Assembly: GCA_004352715.1 (NCBI GenBank)
Contig: SCFE01000031.1
Location: 941,960 to 1,005,959, forward strand
Length of the DNA: 64,000 nt
DNA from: Hofstenia miamia
Taxonomy: Eukaryota > Xenacoelomorpha > Acoela
Reading direction: 5' to 3'
Within the stretch, counting starts at the first letter, position 1, and each line of letters starts with the position of its first letter. Below the pieces are notes generated by a model that ran no database searches, was not told the DNA's origin, and was given only the letters and a program-made list of their open reading frames with translations. Positions 45,281-56,847 of the stretch are shown in pieces. Position numbers and translations under genes: made by a program.

Positions 45281-45708
45281 AATATCAGTGAATTAAGTAA
45301 AGTTAAGTGACAACCAATTGCTAGTAAAACTTTATTGATACTGATCTTTGTTGCAATTCAATTTTTCATAATAACAATATCTGGTATACCATACAAAAGT
45401 AAAATCAATTACATTTCTATTTTTAATTACAATTCCCTTAATCAGAAGGTCAATTTGAATAAAATTTCTGTTTAGCTTATTTTGTTCAAAATCCAAACTT
45501 ATTTTTAGCCATAACTATCATAACTATTTTTCTGACCTGCACTTATAAAACTTGATTAGCAATAAATGCTTTACAAATATAATCACTAAATAATATTTCT
45601 ATCTAAATTAACACCACAATTTATTGTGGTCAGAAGGAGTGGCTTTACATTTGCACTCATCTACTTAAGTGAGGCTAACAAGAATGTCTCTACACTTACA
45701 TTCCATCA
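45281..45708 (-). repeat. 5' LTR of gypsy element B
   Basis: On the minus strand starts TGATGGAATGTAAGTG at 45708 and matches the 3' LTR over about 230 bases; includes CAATAAAGTTTT, a possible polyadenylation signal. The inner boundary is estimated from GTGGCACTGGTGG, which could be the start of a primer site but was not matched to a tRNA. Confidence 0.5.
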
Positions 45709-46835
45709 AAATATGTAATCATATAAAATACAAGATTTGTGATGCACCAAGTGCTATGAAATAACTTAAGGATTTCTTGAGTAGATGAAAGTAAGCTATT
45801 CTTGTAAGTTAATAGAGGAAATTAATAAATTTAATATTTATTTAAAAGTGCATGATAATCCCACTTATCTCAAACTTTTTCTTTACCACTTTTTTGTTTT
45901 GTCTTTTGTGAAATAGTTTATTTTTTGGCAATTTTCTCTGTTACATAATTCTGATTCACTTTTTTAAATTTCAAATGGAAACTAACCAGTATAATTGTGT
46001 TTTACAGCATAGAAGTGTCATGAACATTCCAGTTTTCTGCTGGGACAGAACAAAGTTCTTTTTGTTTTTCAACTCCTCATCAAAAATCTATACAGATTAC
46101 TTTCACTTGATACAAATTAAATATAATTGTTTAATCAAAGTAATATTTCATTTAACAAATAAACATCCCAAAATAGAATGTAAATGACCAAGCAGATTTG
46201 ACTGGGAAAACAAAATGTTTCAGCAAGTTGTATGGATGTCATATGCTGATCTATCATAATTGCATTTCACATTGGTTAAAATTTATCCAACTAAGTGCTA
46301 TACACAATTGCAGAGAGTGCTAAAAAGCCCATAATGCATTTGAAGTGTGATGAAAGTTCAAACCAACATTAATTTTTGACCATCCTAATAATAATGAAAT
46401 ATTTTAATCACAAAAATCACCAATTGATAAATATATGAAAATATGAATGGCAAATGTAAGCTTAATTAAAAAAATTAGATAAATAATTAATAGAACATTC
46501 AGAATCAAAAATAGAACTGAAAAGTACAAAGATGTTAGATATAGGATACAATTTGTTAAGTAATCAATCTATAAAGTAGCAATATGAAATCAGAGAAAAA
46601 TTAGATACCAATTTCTTTAATAAGAAGTTTTTCAATTTTATGAGTTGCTTCATTTTCATTTGATAAAGTTTTGTCACCTCTTTGTTTGTTAAATCTAGTT
46701 GTTATATTTCTTCACATAGTACACCTCTTTGAATTCTAACGGAACAGACCATTGCTACATGCAAAGGTATTTAGTCCACTAACATTTGGCTAGCCTGATT
46801 AGCTAAGCTTGCAATATATATATATATATATACAC

Positions 46836-46892
<57 letters not shown>
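45709..46892. other. CpG-poor non-coding DNA ending in a TA microsatellite
   Basis: No gene recognised. A long TA tract (about 46817-46892, broken by ACATGTA) leads directly to the Tc1 insertion. Confidence 0.45.
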
Positions 46893-46893
<1 letters not shown>

Positions 46894-48188
46894 GCTGCCA
46901 CTCAAATTTTTTCATACCATATTTAAACATGTAAAATTAATTAAATTTGATGAAATTGGCTCTAATTAATTCGTACCAGTTCACTTTAACATTGATTCTG
47001 TGAAACTGACAAGTTTTTAGTCGTTGAAATTTTGCATGGTTTGAATTTTTTACCTTCTAAATATCTGGAAGTAGAAAACAATGCATTCAAAAGAGTTAAT
47101 TCGCCTTGTAAAGCAAAAAACGTTGGATGGATTATCATACACTGAGATTTCAAAGGAGCTGATGATAAGCAAGTCAACAATACAGTATATGGTCAAGAAC
47201 AACTATGGAAGAACTAAGAAGAAGCCCAGACCAAAAAGAAAAATTGGAATGAAAGAAGGATGTCGCATTAGACGGGAAATGGCCATCTTGAAGAAACATA
47301 AAATGACAATATCAGCTGGAAAAATGATGAAAAGATGCAAAATATCTGCATCGCGGGCCATGGTCAAGCTGTACTTGTGCAGACTGGAATTGAGATACAA
47401 GAAAATTCCCAAAAATATTGTACTAACTCCTATTCATAAACAAGAGAGATTGCGCATCTGTGAATCGTGGATCCGGAACAGAGTAGATTGGAGTAAAGTT
47501 GTATTCTCGGACGAGAAAAAGTTCAACCTTGATGGACCAGATAATATAAACACATGGATGTGGAAAGATGAGAAATTTTACCGAAATAGGCGGCAAGCTG
47601 GTGGGGGCGGTTTAATGATATGGGGCATGATTTTTCCAAGTGGTATAGTGCATATCAAAAAACTTGCAAACCGAGTAAATGCCTCTTCTTACCAGACTAT
47701 GCTATCATCATTTGCTGTCCCGGCTATATTCGACATGATGGGGAGTGATTTTGTCTTCCAACAAGACAATTGTCAAATACACACTGCCCATACAACAATG
47801 GATTTTTTCGAAGAAAAGGGAATAACCGTTCTCCAATGGCCAGCTTACAGTCCCGATATTAATATAATGGAGAACGTTTGGTCCTTCATCTCTAGGATCA
47901 TTTACGATGGGCAACAACCAAAGAACCTAAAAGAACTGGAGGAGAGAATAGACGCTGCAGTTTTGCACATTAATTTGAACTTTGTGGATAGACTGGTGTC
48001 CTTATATAACTCTATTCCACGCAGAATGGCTTTAGTTTTGAAAGCAAATGGCAATAAAATTCCTTACTGATTGTTATTTTTAACTGTTACAGAATAAACG
48101 CAATGATACGAAAAAATTTGAGCCAAATTTTACATATTGAAGTAAAACGCACGTATTAGACTGGTACGAAAAAATTTGAGCGGCAGTG
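46893..48188 (+). mobile_element. Tc1-family transposon with double terminal sites (IR/DR type)
   Basis: 1296 bases flanked by TA (46891-46892, 48189-48190). The left end starts CGCTGCCACTCAAATTTTTT (46893-46919); the right end, read inwards from 48188, starts CACTGCCGCTCAAATTTTTT (48162-48188), so 27-base inverted repeats differ at a few positions. A second copy of the site lies about 65 bases in from each end: 46958-46978 and 48104-48124 (GGCTCAAATTTTTTCGTATC on the minus strand for the right one). This gives symmetrical double binding sites as in IR/DR elements. It carries an intact transposase and many CpG in a CpG-free neighbourhood, so it inserted recently. Confidence 0.9.
47081..48070 (+). 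CDS. Tc1-family transposase, DD34E, intact
   Basis: 329 codons from ATG to TGA, no interruption. Residues 1-110 hold two helix-turn-helix parts (LIRLVKQKTLDGLSYTEISK and AGKMMKRCKISASRAMVKLY) separated by a basic KKKPRPKRK segment in the place of the GRPR/AT-hook motif; these bind the terminal sites. The catalytic domain shows VVFSDEKKFNLDG (first Asp), FQQDNCQIHTA (second Asp) and SPDINIMENVW (Glu), with 34 residues between second Asp and Glu, the Tc1 spacing. GGGGLMIWGM is the Gly-rich box. Length is within the usual 340 or so. It cuts and pastes the element at TA sites in the nucleus. All visible catalytic residues are present, so it may still be active. Confidence 0.93.
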   Translation: MHSKELIRLVKQKTLDGLSYTEISKELMISKSTIQYMVKNNYGRTKKKPRPKRKIGMKEGCRIRREMAILKKHKMTISAGKMMKRCKISASRAMVKLYLCRLELRYKKIPKNIVLTPIHKQERLRICESWIRNRVDWSKVVFSDEKKFNLDGPDNINTWMWKDEKFYRNRRQAGGGGLMIWGMIFPSGIVHIKKLANRVNASSYQTMLSSFAVPAIFDMMGSDFVFQQDNCQIHTAHTTMDFFEEKGITVLQWPAYSPDINIMENVWSFISRIIYDGQQPKNLKELEERIDAAVLHINLNFVDRLVSLYNSIPRRMALVLKANGNKIPY

Positions 48189-51100
48189 TATAATAAAAGA
48201 TAGCATTTGCATGATAAATTAAAACATAGAAATTATTCTGACTTTGTGGATTCAACATCATACTATGCCTATATATTGTAATAGCTTCAAACTGTGGTGG
48301 GGGCCAAGTAACATCTCTTTTTAATGACAACTGTATTTGAAGGAGTCATTGCTTAACTGATATGTTTACAATACAATTGGTAACATTATGAATATTGTGA
48401 CTCAGTTCTGAGCTTCTTACCTACACTACTTAAAACTACTGTTTTATATAGGATTTGTCTCTATTATTCTGTGGCAGTTGGTTTCACAAAGATCACCACT
48501 GTTAGAAAGGAGGAAGCAAGGTGACAACCCTATCACAGAGCAGTGGTTGTTGATGTATTTTGCCTCAATCTCATCATCAGTTTGGGTTTATACTACTTCA
48601 CAACTTTAGTATAAGACTGCATTTTATTGTATTTGTTTAACTTTGTTTCCATCAAGCATTATGTTATGACTTTAATTTTATTGTACTTCATAATAGCAGT
48701 GATTTATCAATTATCCATTTATTGTAGGAGGCTTAATGGTAATTTAATTTATTAAAGAAAAACAATTATTTTTGTACTGTCTCTAGACTGGGGTAAATGA
48801 TGTTTTAAGAATATTTTTCCTAACTCAACAAATGAGTGTTTCCTAGCTTAAATGCTAAAACATTTGAACAGCTTAAGTCAAAACTCATCTAGCAAAATGA
48901 AAAGAATTTGAAAAATGGATTCTTAATATTTTAATAACAACATTAATTTCATTCTAACAAGTTTAAGACTACTTAACATATAATTTAAAGAAAATATAGA
49001 ATATAATCATTCACTCATTTGTTGAATTTATCTAAAAATGTGTCTAGTACTTTTTCCTTACTTGTTTTTTTTCAAGTGTTTGTGTCAGAAGTTTTGGCAC
49101 TTCTTCTAAGTTCATGAATCAGACTTTCCTTTTCAAATTTTAAATGGAACAAACCTGTTTTGAATTTGCCTTTTCCTTCATTAGATTCTTCACTACTGAT
49201 CTTACAATAAGAGATTAATCTAGCTTAATTATTATAATCTTCTATTAATTATTGACACATTCTTATTTGAAATGATTGAAATCCTACACCAATGTTTATG
49301 TTGACTCATAGGATTACAATTAATTGATACTACAATAGTGTAGAATCATGGGCTGCTATAGTAATTGCACTAGAAAACTCATTGACTCTGCAGAAGGTTT
49401 TAAATAGCTACACCAGATAGCCCTGAAGCCAGAAAAAAGATAAAAAGAAAAACAACTTATTAACTAACATAAACATTGGTAATTCATCCAAGTAATAGAT
49501 ACTTTTAGGTAACATCCAAGATAACCAACTCACATGGCTTCCAGCTGAACCAAAATCTTTAGGAAAGGTAAGAAAAGTAAAGTGCTTGATTTGAATGCAT
49601 GGTGCTACCCTATCTGTCTCACTTATTATTTTCTATCTCACATCCACAAATAAACATCTCATTTTCATTGTTATCTCTCAGCTCACTAAATAATAGTCTG
49701 TAATTGCCAGACATTCATCCTAGCCAATAGCATAGTATCATCACAGTGTTATCATTTATAAGTGCATGTACTTGTTGAACAGCAAATGAGAGTTTTATTA
49801 TTTTACTTTATACATAACCATATACCTAACCTAATTGGTCCACAATTTGGGCTGGAAAGTTCAGAGATGATCTCCAGGAGCTATGTGTTGCCCTGTACTT
49901 GAAAAAGCACTCCCAAATTGTTGCTGAACTTAAGCAATAAATTTCATAACAAAAAAGAAAAATAAATAAAAGCAAATGGTAACAGAGGCTAGACAAATTC
50001 TATTAACCTTTCTCAACATTGTTTCTCAATTTATACAGTTCAAATTATTACCTGTCTTTGTTTACAACTAAAGTTAATCACAAGATAACGATTTACTATC
50101 TTTTACCATCACCCTTAATCTAAAAAATTATGGTATAGGTTCTTAGGGATAACAGCATACCTAGAGTATTACACCTTTCTCTAATCTGGTTTAGTGCTAT
50201 TTTCACCTGTGCAAAGTATGTACACATGCCTTTTCTTTTTTCAGATCTATTGATTATTCAGGATAATCCAATATTGATTTTTAGCTCTTTTAGTAAACCC
50301 TAAATTCTCTGATAATATGTTTATTCTAAATCTTATTGAAAAATTGAGCCCACAAAACTGAATTAGCATTAATGCATTTTCAAATAGAATTTGTATGCAT
50401 GTAGTTGTTGACCTACCAACTTGTGCTTATGTGTTTAGAATTGATTTGGTAAAGCTTGTTCCTTTTTTTTATTTTTATATATATTGGATAACATGATAAA
50501 AAGTAGTTTTTGTATAATTTTACTTCAAGTTATTTTACTTACAAAATATTTTAACTGTTCATTAACTTTAATTATCATTTATCAATCAATCACTATCAAT
50601 ATTTTTAACCAGTCAGATGCCTTGAAATTTTTATGTTTGTGTAATCATTATTTGTTATAATTCATATGTTCTGCTAGCTTTAATATAGCTCATGGCAATC
50701 ACTTTTTCATATCACCAAATTTGGTTTATTGAATATTGAACTGAGAGGACACAATAAAGATGTCTCTGAAATATTTCAAGAAAATTTTTTAGACATAGCA
50801 GATTTGGTGAAAATTAAATCAATTTCATTCAATAATAATTTGGAGAGATTGCCAAAAGAACTGCACTTATCTCTCAGTGGCCTCTCAAAATGCTATGATT
50901 GAATGTGCAACAGTTTGAATACTAGAACACATATCTTGTAAGATTGACAAAGCAGGCATGTTTTAGGTTGCAAAGTGCATTACAAAGTATTTCAAAATGC
51001 ATTATTAGAATCAATATTTACATTATATGCCTGAGGGTATATAGCCCCCCTTAATTTTTAGACTGTGAACACACCCCTGCTTATTATGTGGAAAAATAAA

Positions 51101-51800
51101 GTTTTACTATAAATGGCATCAAAACAAATATTTTTCACTACATGTGACATGCTTGTGATTATTGTCAGTGATTATGAATTTCTGATCATTTTTATTGCTT
51201 ACTGGTTATTAAATGGTGCATAAGTTGTAAACCTGTATTTCACTTTCTAGAATTTTCAAGATTATTGTATCAAATTCAAATATTCTATGAAATTTCAAAA
51301 TGAAAATTAAAAATGATATTTAATATTTATTAACATAGTTACTTTATATCATACAGGGTATTTGATTATTTGGAATTTTCAAAACTCAAACTTGAATTAG
51401 ATTGTAAGACTCAAGCAGAAACACTTAGAAGAGAAATCATCAATACACAAACTCAAACTTGATTGAAAATCCATTTTTGAACTAAGAAAATTAAATTACA
51501 TAACATTTCAATTTCTTTTTTTTAATAATAAACAACTATATTTTAGCTTACAAAACTCAGGAATTATTGTAAGATATATATTTTTTATCAGAGAAAACTC
51601 AGAAGTTTGACTTGAACCAGATAAACTCAAATTTGTACTGAACAACTCAAACTTGATGCAAAGACCCTCATATAATACTACATATATTACTATTTGAATA
51701 TTTAGGAGTTGGCTTTTAACATCACATAAAGCAAATTTTCAAATTTTTCCAAAATGTTTCATTTTTAGAGTTTAGTAGTAACATTTCCAGCAAAAAATAT
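48189..51800. other. CpG-desert non-coding DNA
   Basis: 3.6 kb with one CpG that I could find (about 50089). No gene or repeat recognised. It is compositionally continuous with the gypsy block on the left. Confidence 0.5.
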
Positions 51801-52946
51801 ATTTAGAAGTTCGATATAATTTTTTGTCGATATCAATTTTAGTCGATATAATTTCCTACATCGTAAAACTAGGGGAAGGCTTTAGGCTGCTAACACTTAT
51901 CTAGCATATGATGTAACATTTGCAATTTCAATGATTGATAAATTAGCGATCTTGTTTAGGCGTTTCAATCGTAGTGTATAATCTATGATGCATGAATGAA
52001 AACTAGCATCACGTTCTGGATTCCATTTTGCTTTTCTACTTACTATTATTCATTAGCTTTCTTTTTTACATCGATTGAAATTTGCTATTAATTCGATCTT
52101 TGAATTTTTATAGACTTCTTTTATGTAACAGCAGAAATGATTATGTTGCTGATGTAAAGTAATTAAAAGAGCGTGTTTGATTAAGGTGCGTTTACTGCTT
52201 ATCAATGAATTATAACACTTCTCAATTGAGAATAATATATTGTTGTTGATGCGTTGTTTACAGCGTCTCAATTGAACTTGTATATCACACTTTTATTTGT
52301 TATTGATTCAACATTTACAGTTGACTAATCCCAATTGAATCTTATAATTTTTATCATTGGGATTAGAGGCATCTAACAGAAACGTCTTCTTTTTACTTTC
52401 TCATTAAATCGGATGGTTATCCGTTTCTGTTGCATTCCTACTCTCGAATGAATATAATTTCTGCAATGTTTACACTAGCGTAATGACTAATTATGAAAGG
52501 AATATAAAAAGTGCTTTGATCACGTATTTCACCTCAATTGTAGAAATAGGAATGTCTTTCAAGTGTTTACAGCAGTAATAGCACAATTGATGGTGCTCGA
52601 GCACGCATTCTTTTGATTTCATTAGTTTTTTTATGTTATATGTATTTAAGCATTTAATGAATGTACTAAGGTTACTCATTATTTTTGGAGTTAGTATTTA
52701 GAAATTTGCTATGAGGTTGGTTCGTACATGCAGAAAGGTTTTTTTGGAATATAATTAGAATGTAGTTTATTACATTCAAAATTTGTGGTTCAAATAATTT
52801 ATAGATAAATATGCATTTATATATTTGTAGAATGTTCTGTTGAATAAATGCTTATTTAATCATTAGCGTGGCGTCTAGTTTATTTTGGTCGGCTAATAAT
52901 ATCTTGACTCCTATTGCATTGAATTAAAATTATGATTATATATTTT

Positions 52947-52995
<49 letters not shown>

Positions 52996-54174
52996 AGTTA
53001 TTGTTTGCATTATACTAAGAAATCGCAAGATTGTATCTTAATTAGATGTATAATTTGAAATATTTTTGTATTTTAGAACTAACTAACTAAAACAGATATG
53101 TTAAACAAGAACTCAACATGACACAAGCACTAAGTATCATTTTATTAATGAATCTTAAAAATGCATTGTTCAGCATCCATTTAAGCACTTTCTTACTTAA
53201 AGCGATTTGTAAATATTTTTAATAAATAATAGGCGAACATAGATATTTTTACAAACTTGTTTCACCAAGACCAAATTTCGTATGAGGCGAAATTCTAGAA
53301 TTCGAGACTATTGCACATAAGAAATTTTGAAGACATGTTGTTTGAACTGTTGAATATATCAATGTGCAATAAAGCAGCTTTCGAGTAGCAATATTTGACT
53401 TAAAAAATAAATTGCTTCCAAGATACTATCCGAAATAGTATGCCATGTTCTGTCATTTTTAATATAATAATGTGTTGACATTCGCTTTAAAGTTTTAAAT
53501 TGCAAAAATTTTGCATAAGCATGCACTTATGTTAATATTCCAAACGAATCACCAAATTCATCGTCATCATTCAAATCTGGAATATTGAAATCAATGTCTT
53601 CAGCATCACCTTTTAGATTAAATATTTGCCAAGCCGTTGCTGTGTTTTATCAATGTCCGTAGTTAATTCCCACAAAATCTTTTTTCATCAGAAATCGGGT
53701 TAAATTTCAGCGGAACTTCAAGTGATTTTTTCTTCTACCATGACAATAAGATAAAACAATATTGCCCATCTTGCATACTCCTTCGGTTATATATACATAT
53801 ATATAAATATATATATATATATATATGCAAGGCTGGATTCAAAGGGGGACTTGGACCAATAATAAACTACCTTTTGAATTTTTTCGCCTATCTATAGGAA
53901 TTTAAAATCCTTTTTAAGTGCTATTTCATTCTTTTCATGCAATATATTTACAATATGTAATTAAAGGTTGATTGCTAATTTAAAGACTGATCCTTATTGT
54001 TCGCATATGTTTTGTGTTCATATACATTGCTGCGTATATAAATAAATTCAAGTCAAATAATGTATTTATGCGATGGTTGATAACTCTAGCTTTTCATCCC
54101 TTCTATACCATAACCCCCATTGGAACAGTTATTAAAATTAATATTTTCATACTTTCCATTAAAAAATGAAGCTA
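51801..54174. other. AT-rich DNA with ordinary CpG
   Basis: Begins with a short GTCGATAT-rich patch (51806-51860). A (TA)n tract is at 52952-52990 and another TA-rich tract near 53790-53826. A possible coding remnant is listed at 53527-53700. Reading frames at 52053-52271 and 52491-52679 have no recognisable features. Confidence 0.4.
53527..53700 (-). pseudogene. Possible remnant of a protein-coding exon with acidic C-terminus
   Basis: Minus-strand frame reads ILWELTTDIDKTQQRLGKYL, and after a one-base shift GDAEDIDFNIPDLNDDDEFG followed shortly by a stop. The acidic, non-repetitive residue mix is unlike the AT-rich noise around it. Family not recognised; may be a processed pseudogene fragment or chance. 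Confidence 0.2.
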
Positions 54175-55574
54175 CAGGGTGATCCAAAAGTCACTGTGCA
54201 CCTTATTATTAACAGAAATCAGTTTCCGTTGGAGGCACCTCGTGCAGCACTAGTGAATATTTAATCATTCCAGTCCGCTGACTCACCGCCTCGCTGTCTC
54301 GTTTGGTCTTTGAGTGAAACTCATCGCTCCCGTTAAAAGACCTCGCACTTGTAACGGTTTTAATTCTGAAGCATGCTATCACTGGAGGAACACGTTTTTT
54401 TGGTCGAGCACGTATTTCGTAGCGGAGGGCATTACTCTGCTGAAGTGAAGCAACAGTTTCAAGAGGCTTTTCCTGATTCTGAAGCCCCACATCGCAATGC
54501 CGTATATCATTTAATTGAAAAATTTCGCACTACTGGATCAGTTGCGGACGCACCCAGAAGTGGAAGGCCCCAAACTGCAACAACCGAAAAAGTTGATGAA
54601 ATTAAGGATCATGTGCAGAACACACCGACAACGTCAATACGGAAATGCATGCAGGTAACTAGACTATCATACGGTGTTGTTCAAAGAACAATGAGATCGA
54701 AATTGCACCTGAAACCATACAAAATTCGATGTCTTAATGAATTGCAGGAAGACGATTATGAAAAACGCGTTACGTACTGCCTCTGGTTCAATGATTTTAT
54801 CCGTAAAGAAGGTGAAGATATACTGGATATAACATTTTTTAGTGACGAAGCGTGGTTTCATCTTAGCGGCTATGTGAATGGTCAGAATGATCGTTACTGG
54901 TCTACAGATAATCCACATCACTTTCACGAGTCGCCATTACATCAACAGAAAATTGGTGTTTGGTGCGCAATGTCACGAAACAGAATTATTGGACCAATTT
55001 TCTTTTCAGAGACCATTAACAGTGACCGATATTGTAAGTTGATAATCACCCCTTTCCTTAAGCAACTGCAAAGAAATGAAAAAAACCGCGGATACTTCCA
55101 ACAGGACTGTGCTACGGCGCACACGGCAATGAAGTCCATGTCTTTGCTTCGAGGTGTGTTTGGTGACCGAATGATCTCTCGAGGAACATGGCCTGCGAGG
55201 TCACCGGACCTCACACCGCTAGATTTTAATCTATGGGGTCATTTGAAGGGTCTGGTGTATCGAGACAATCTCTTACAATAGAAGATTTGAAGGGTGTCAT
55301 ATGCAATGACGTTCGCGAAATTAATAATCCTAATCTTTTATCTCGCGTGTTTCACAACATGCAAAGACGCGTCGAACTTTGCTTGCAAGCCGATGGGATG
55401 CATTTCCAACATTTATTGTAGGTCTGAAGATAAGTATATTTGCAGATATAAGCATTTATTGTAAAAGATTTGATAATAGAGTTCGGAAATTTGGATATTT
55501 TGTTGTTTTAATTTCCATATTATACATGTACTTCTGGAATTTATCAGGTGCACAGTGACTTTTGGATCACCCTG
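54175..55574 (+). mobile_element. Mariner-superfamily transposon with perfect 29-bp inverted repeats
   Basis: 1400 bases between TA target copies (54173-54174 and 55575-55576). The first 29 bases, beginning CAGGGTGATCCAAAAGTCAC, are repeated exactly in reverse complement at 55546-55574. Perfect termini imply a young or recently mobilised copy. The transposase inside is broken by a single frameshift. Confidence 0.92.
54373..55421 (+). pseudogene. Mariner/Tc3-like transposase with one frameshift
   Basis: Starts at ATG 54373 (MLSLEEHVFLVEHVFRSGGH). The N-terminal helix-turn-helix (HRNAVYHLIEKFRTTGS) is followed by GRPQT, the second HTH (SIRKCMQVTRLSYGVVQRTM), then ITFFSDEAWFHL (first Asp), YFQQDCATAHTA (second Asp) and SPDLTPLDFNLW (third Asp). 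I count 38 residues between the second and third Asp, longer than the 34 of classic mariner. The frame stops at 55281 after VYRDNLLQ, but the next frame from about 55262 continues TIEDLKGVICNDVREINN to a natural stop at 55421, so one small indel near 55255-55275 inactivates it. Related transposases are common in arthropods and other invertebrates. The product would bind the terminal repeats and cut and paste the element. Confidence 0.88.
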
Positions 55575-55587
55575 TATATATATATAT

Positions 55588-56307
55588 TGTAGAATCACTT
55601 GGTGTGATTCTAGCGAACAAGAGCACACAGTTAAACTATTTCTCTATTTACAGATGCTTGGTTGTCTTATATACAATGCGTATTTACAATATATACAAAC
55701 ATGAAAACAACTAGTAAATACGAAAAGCGCGTGATTTGACCGATAAATAACAACTACCGACTGATTTTACACGTTGCCCCAGTCCAGACTCCGCGATTTT
55801 TCGTTGTGTACCCAATTGATGAGGATCTGGCCCAAATGTATCAATTCGACTTCCCTTCGCTCAAACATGCAAAACTAAGGAGTAGGCGTGGCTAACTCAC
55901 TTTCGATGGGGTTCATTTTGCGGAGAGGCATCGGATTTAACCTTCAAAACCAGGCCCATGTTGTGCATAATGCATCCCAAACACCAATTTTGGCCAGAGA
56001 TAACTGAGAACAACAAATAACAAAACCTTTTGGCACTGCAGCATTGACTTTCCTTCCAGATGAATTGGACAGCGGATCACAAGGAAATTCTTCATGACTT
56101 GACACTCGTTCAGGATCACGTCAGGGTCACCATATAGAATCACTTCTAGCGAACAAGAGAACACAGTTAAACTATTTCTCTATTTACAGATGCTTGGGTG
56201 TCTTATATACAATGCGTATTTACAATATATACAAACATGAAAACAACTAGTAAATACGAAAAGCGCGTGATCTGGCCGTTAAATTACAACTACCGACTGA
56301 TGTTACA
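55588..56307 (-). mobile_element. Small non-autonomous LTR element (TRIM-like), tRNA-Trp primer site
   Basis: Direct repeats 55588-55771 and 56133-56307 (LTRs of 184 and 175 bases, mainly differing by a 9-base insertion) flank a 361-base interior. Read on the minus strand the LTRs begin TGTAA(A/C)ATCAGTCGG. Directly after the 5' LTR (56132 to 56115) comes TGGTGACCCTGACGTGAT, which matches the sequence complementary to the 3' end of animal tRNA-Trp at 17 of 18 positions, so this is the primer-binding site. Before the 3' LTR the sequence GGAGTCTGGACTGGGGCAAC is a weak polypurine tract. No gag or pol is recognisable. It lies in a TA tract next to the mariner element, so the target duplication cannot be told apart from the microsatellite. 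Confidence 0.8.
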
Positions 56308-56813
56308 ATATATATATATATATAAAGTACCCTATTGATAACAAGGCAACGCCTACTACGGCTAAAGAATTATGGCTCTTTAAAAGATTGAACATTTCAA
56401 AATCAGAGCGATCATTGGGAAGACAACTAAAAGTACATTTATATTGGCATGTTAGTCCCGAAATATACTTACATCATCTTGAATTAGAAAAATAACATAG
56501 TATTTAGAACAAATTACTCAAATATAACCTAAACGATATATCTTTGTCATATACATCAAAATGTATAGGGTTTATCCAGGTAAGAAATATTAAAAGATTA
56601 TGTATGCATGATGTTATATATNNNNNNNNNNNNNNNNNNNNNNNNNNNNNNNNNNNNNNNNNNNNNNNNNNNNNNNNNNNNNNNNNNNNNNNNNNNNNNN
56701 NNNNNNNNNNNNNNNNNNNNNNNNNNNNNNNNNNNNNNNNNNNNNNNNNNNNNNNNNNNNNNNNNNNNNNNNNNNNNNNNNNNNNNNNNNNNNNNNNNNN
56801 NNNNNNNNNNNNN

Positions 56814-56847
<34 letters not shown>

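Noticed and set aside
51801-51860. Patch of GTCGATAT motifs as a protein-binding array
   Set aside because: Only three irregular copies; too few to support a claim.
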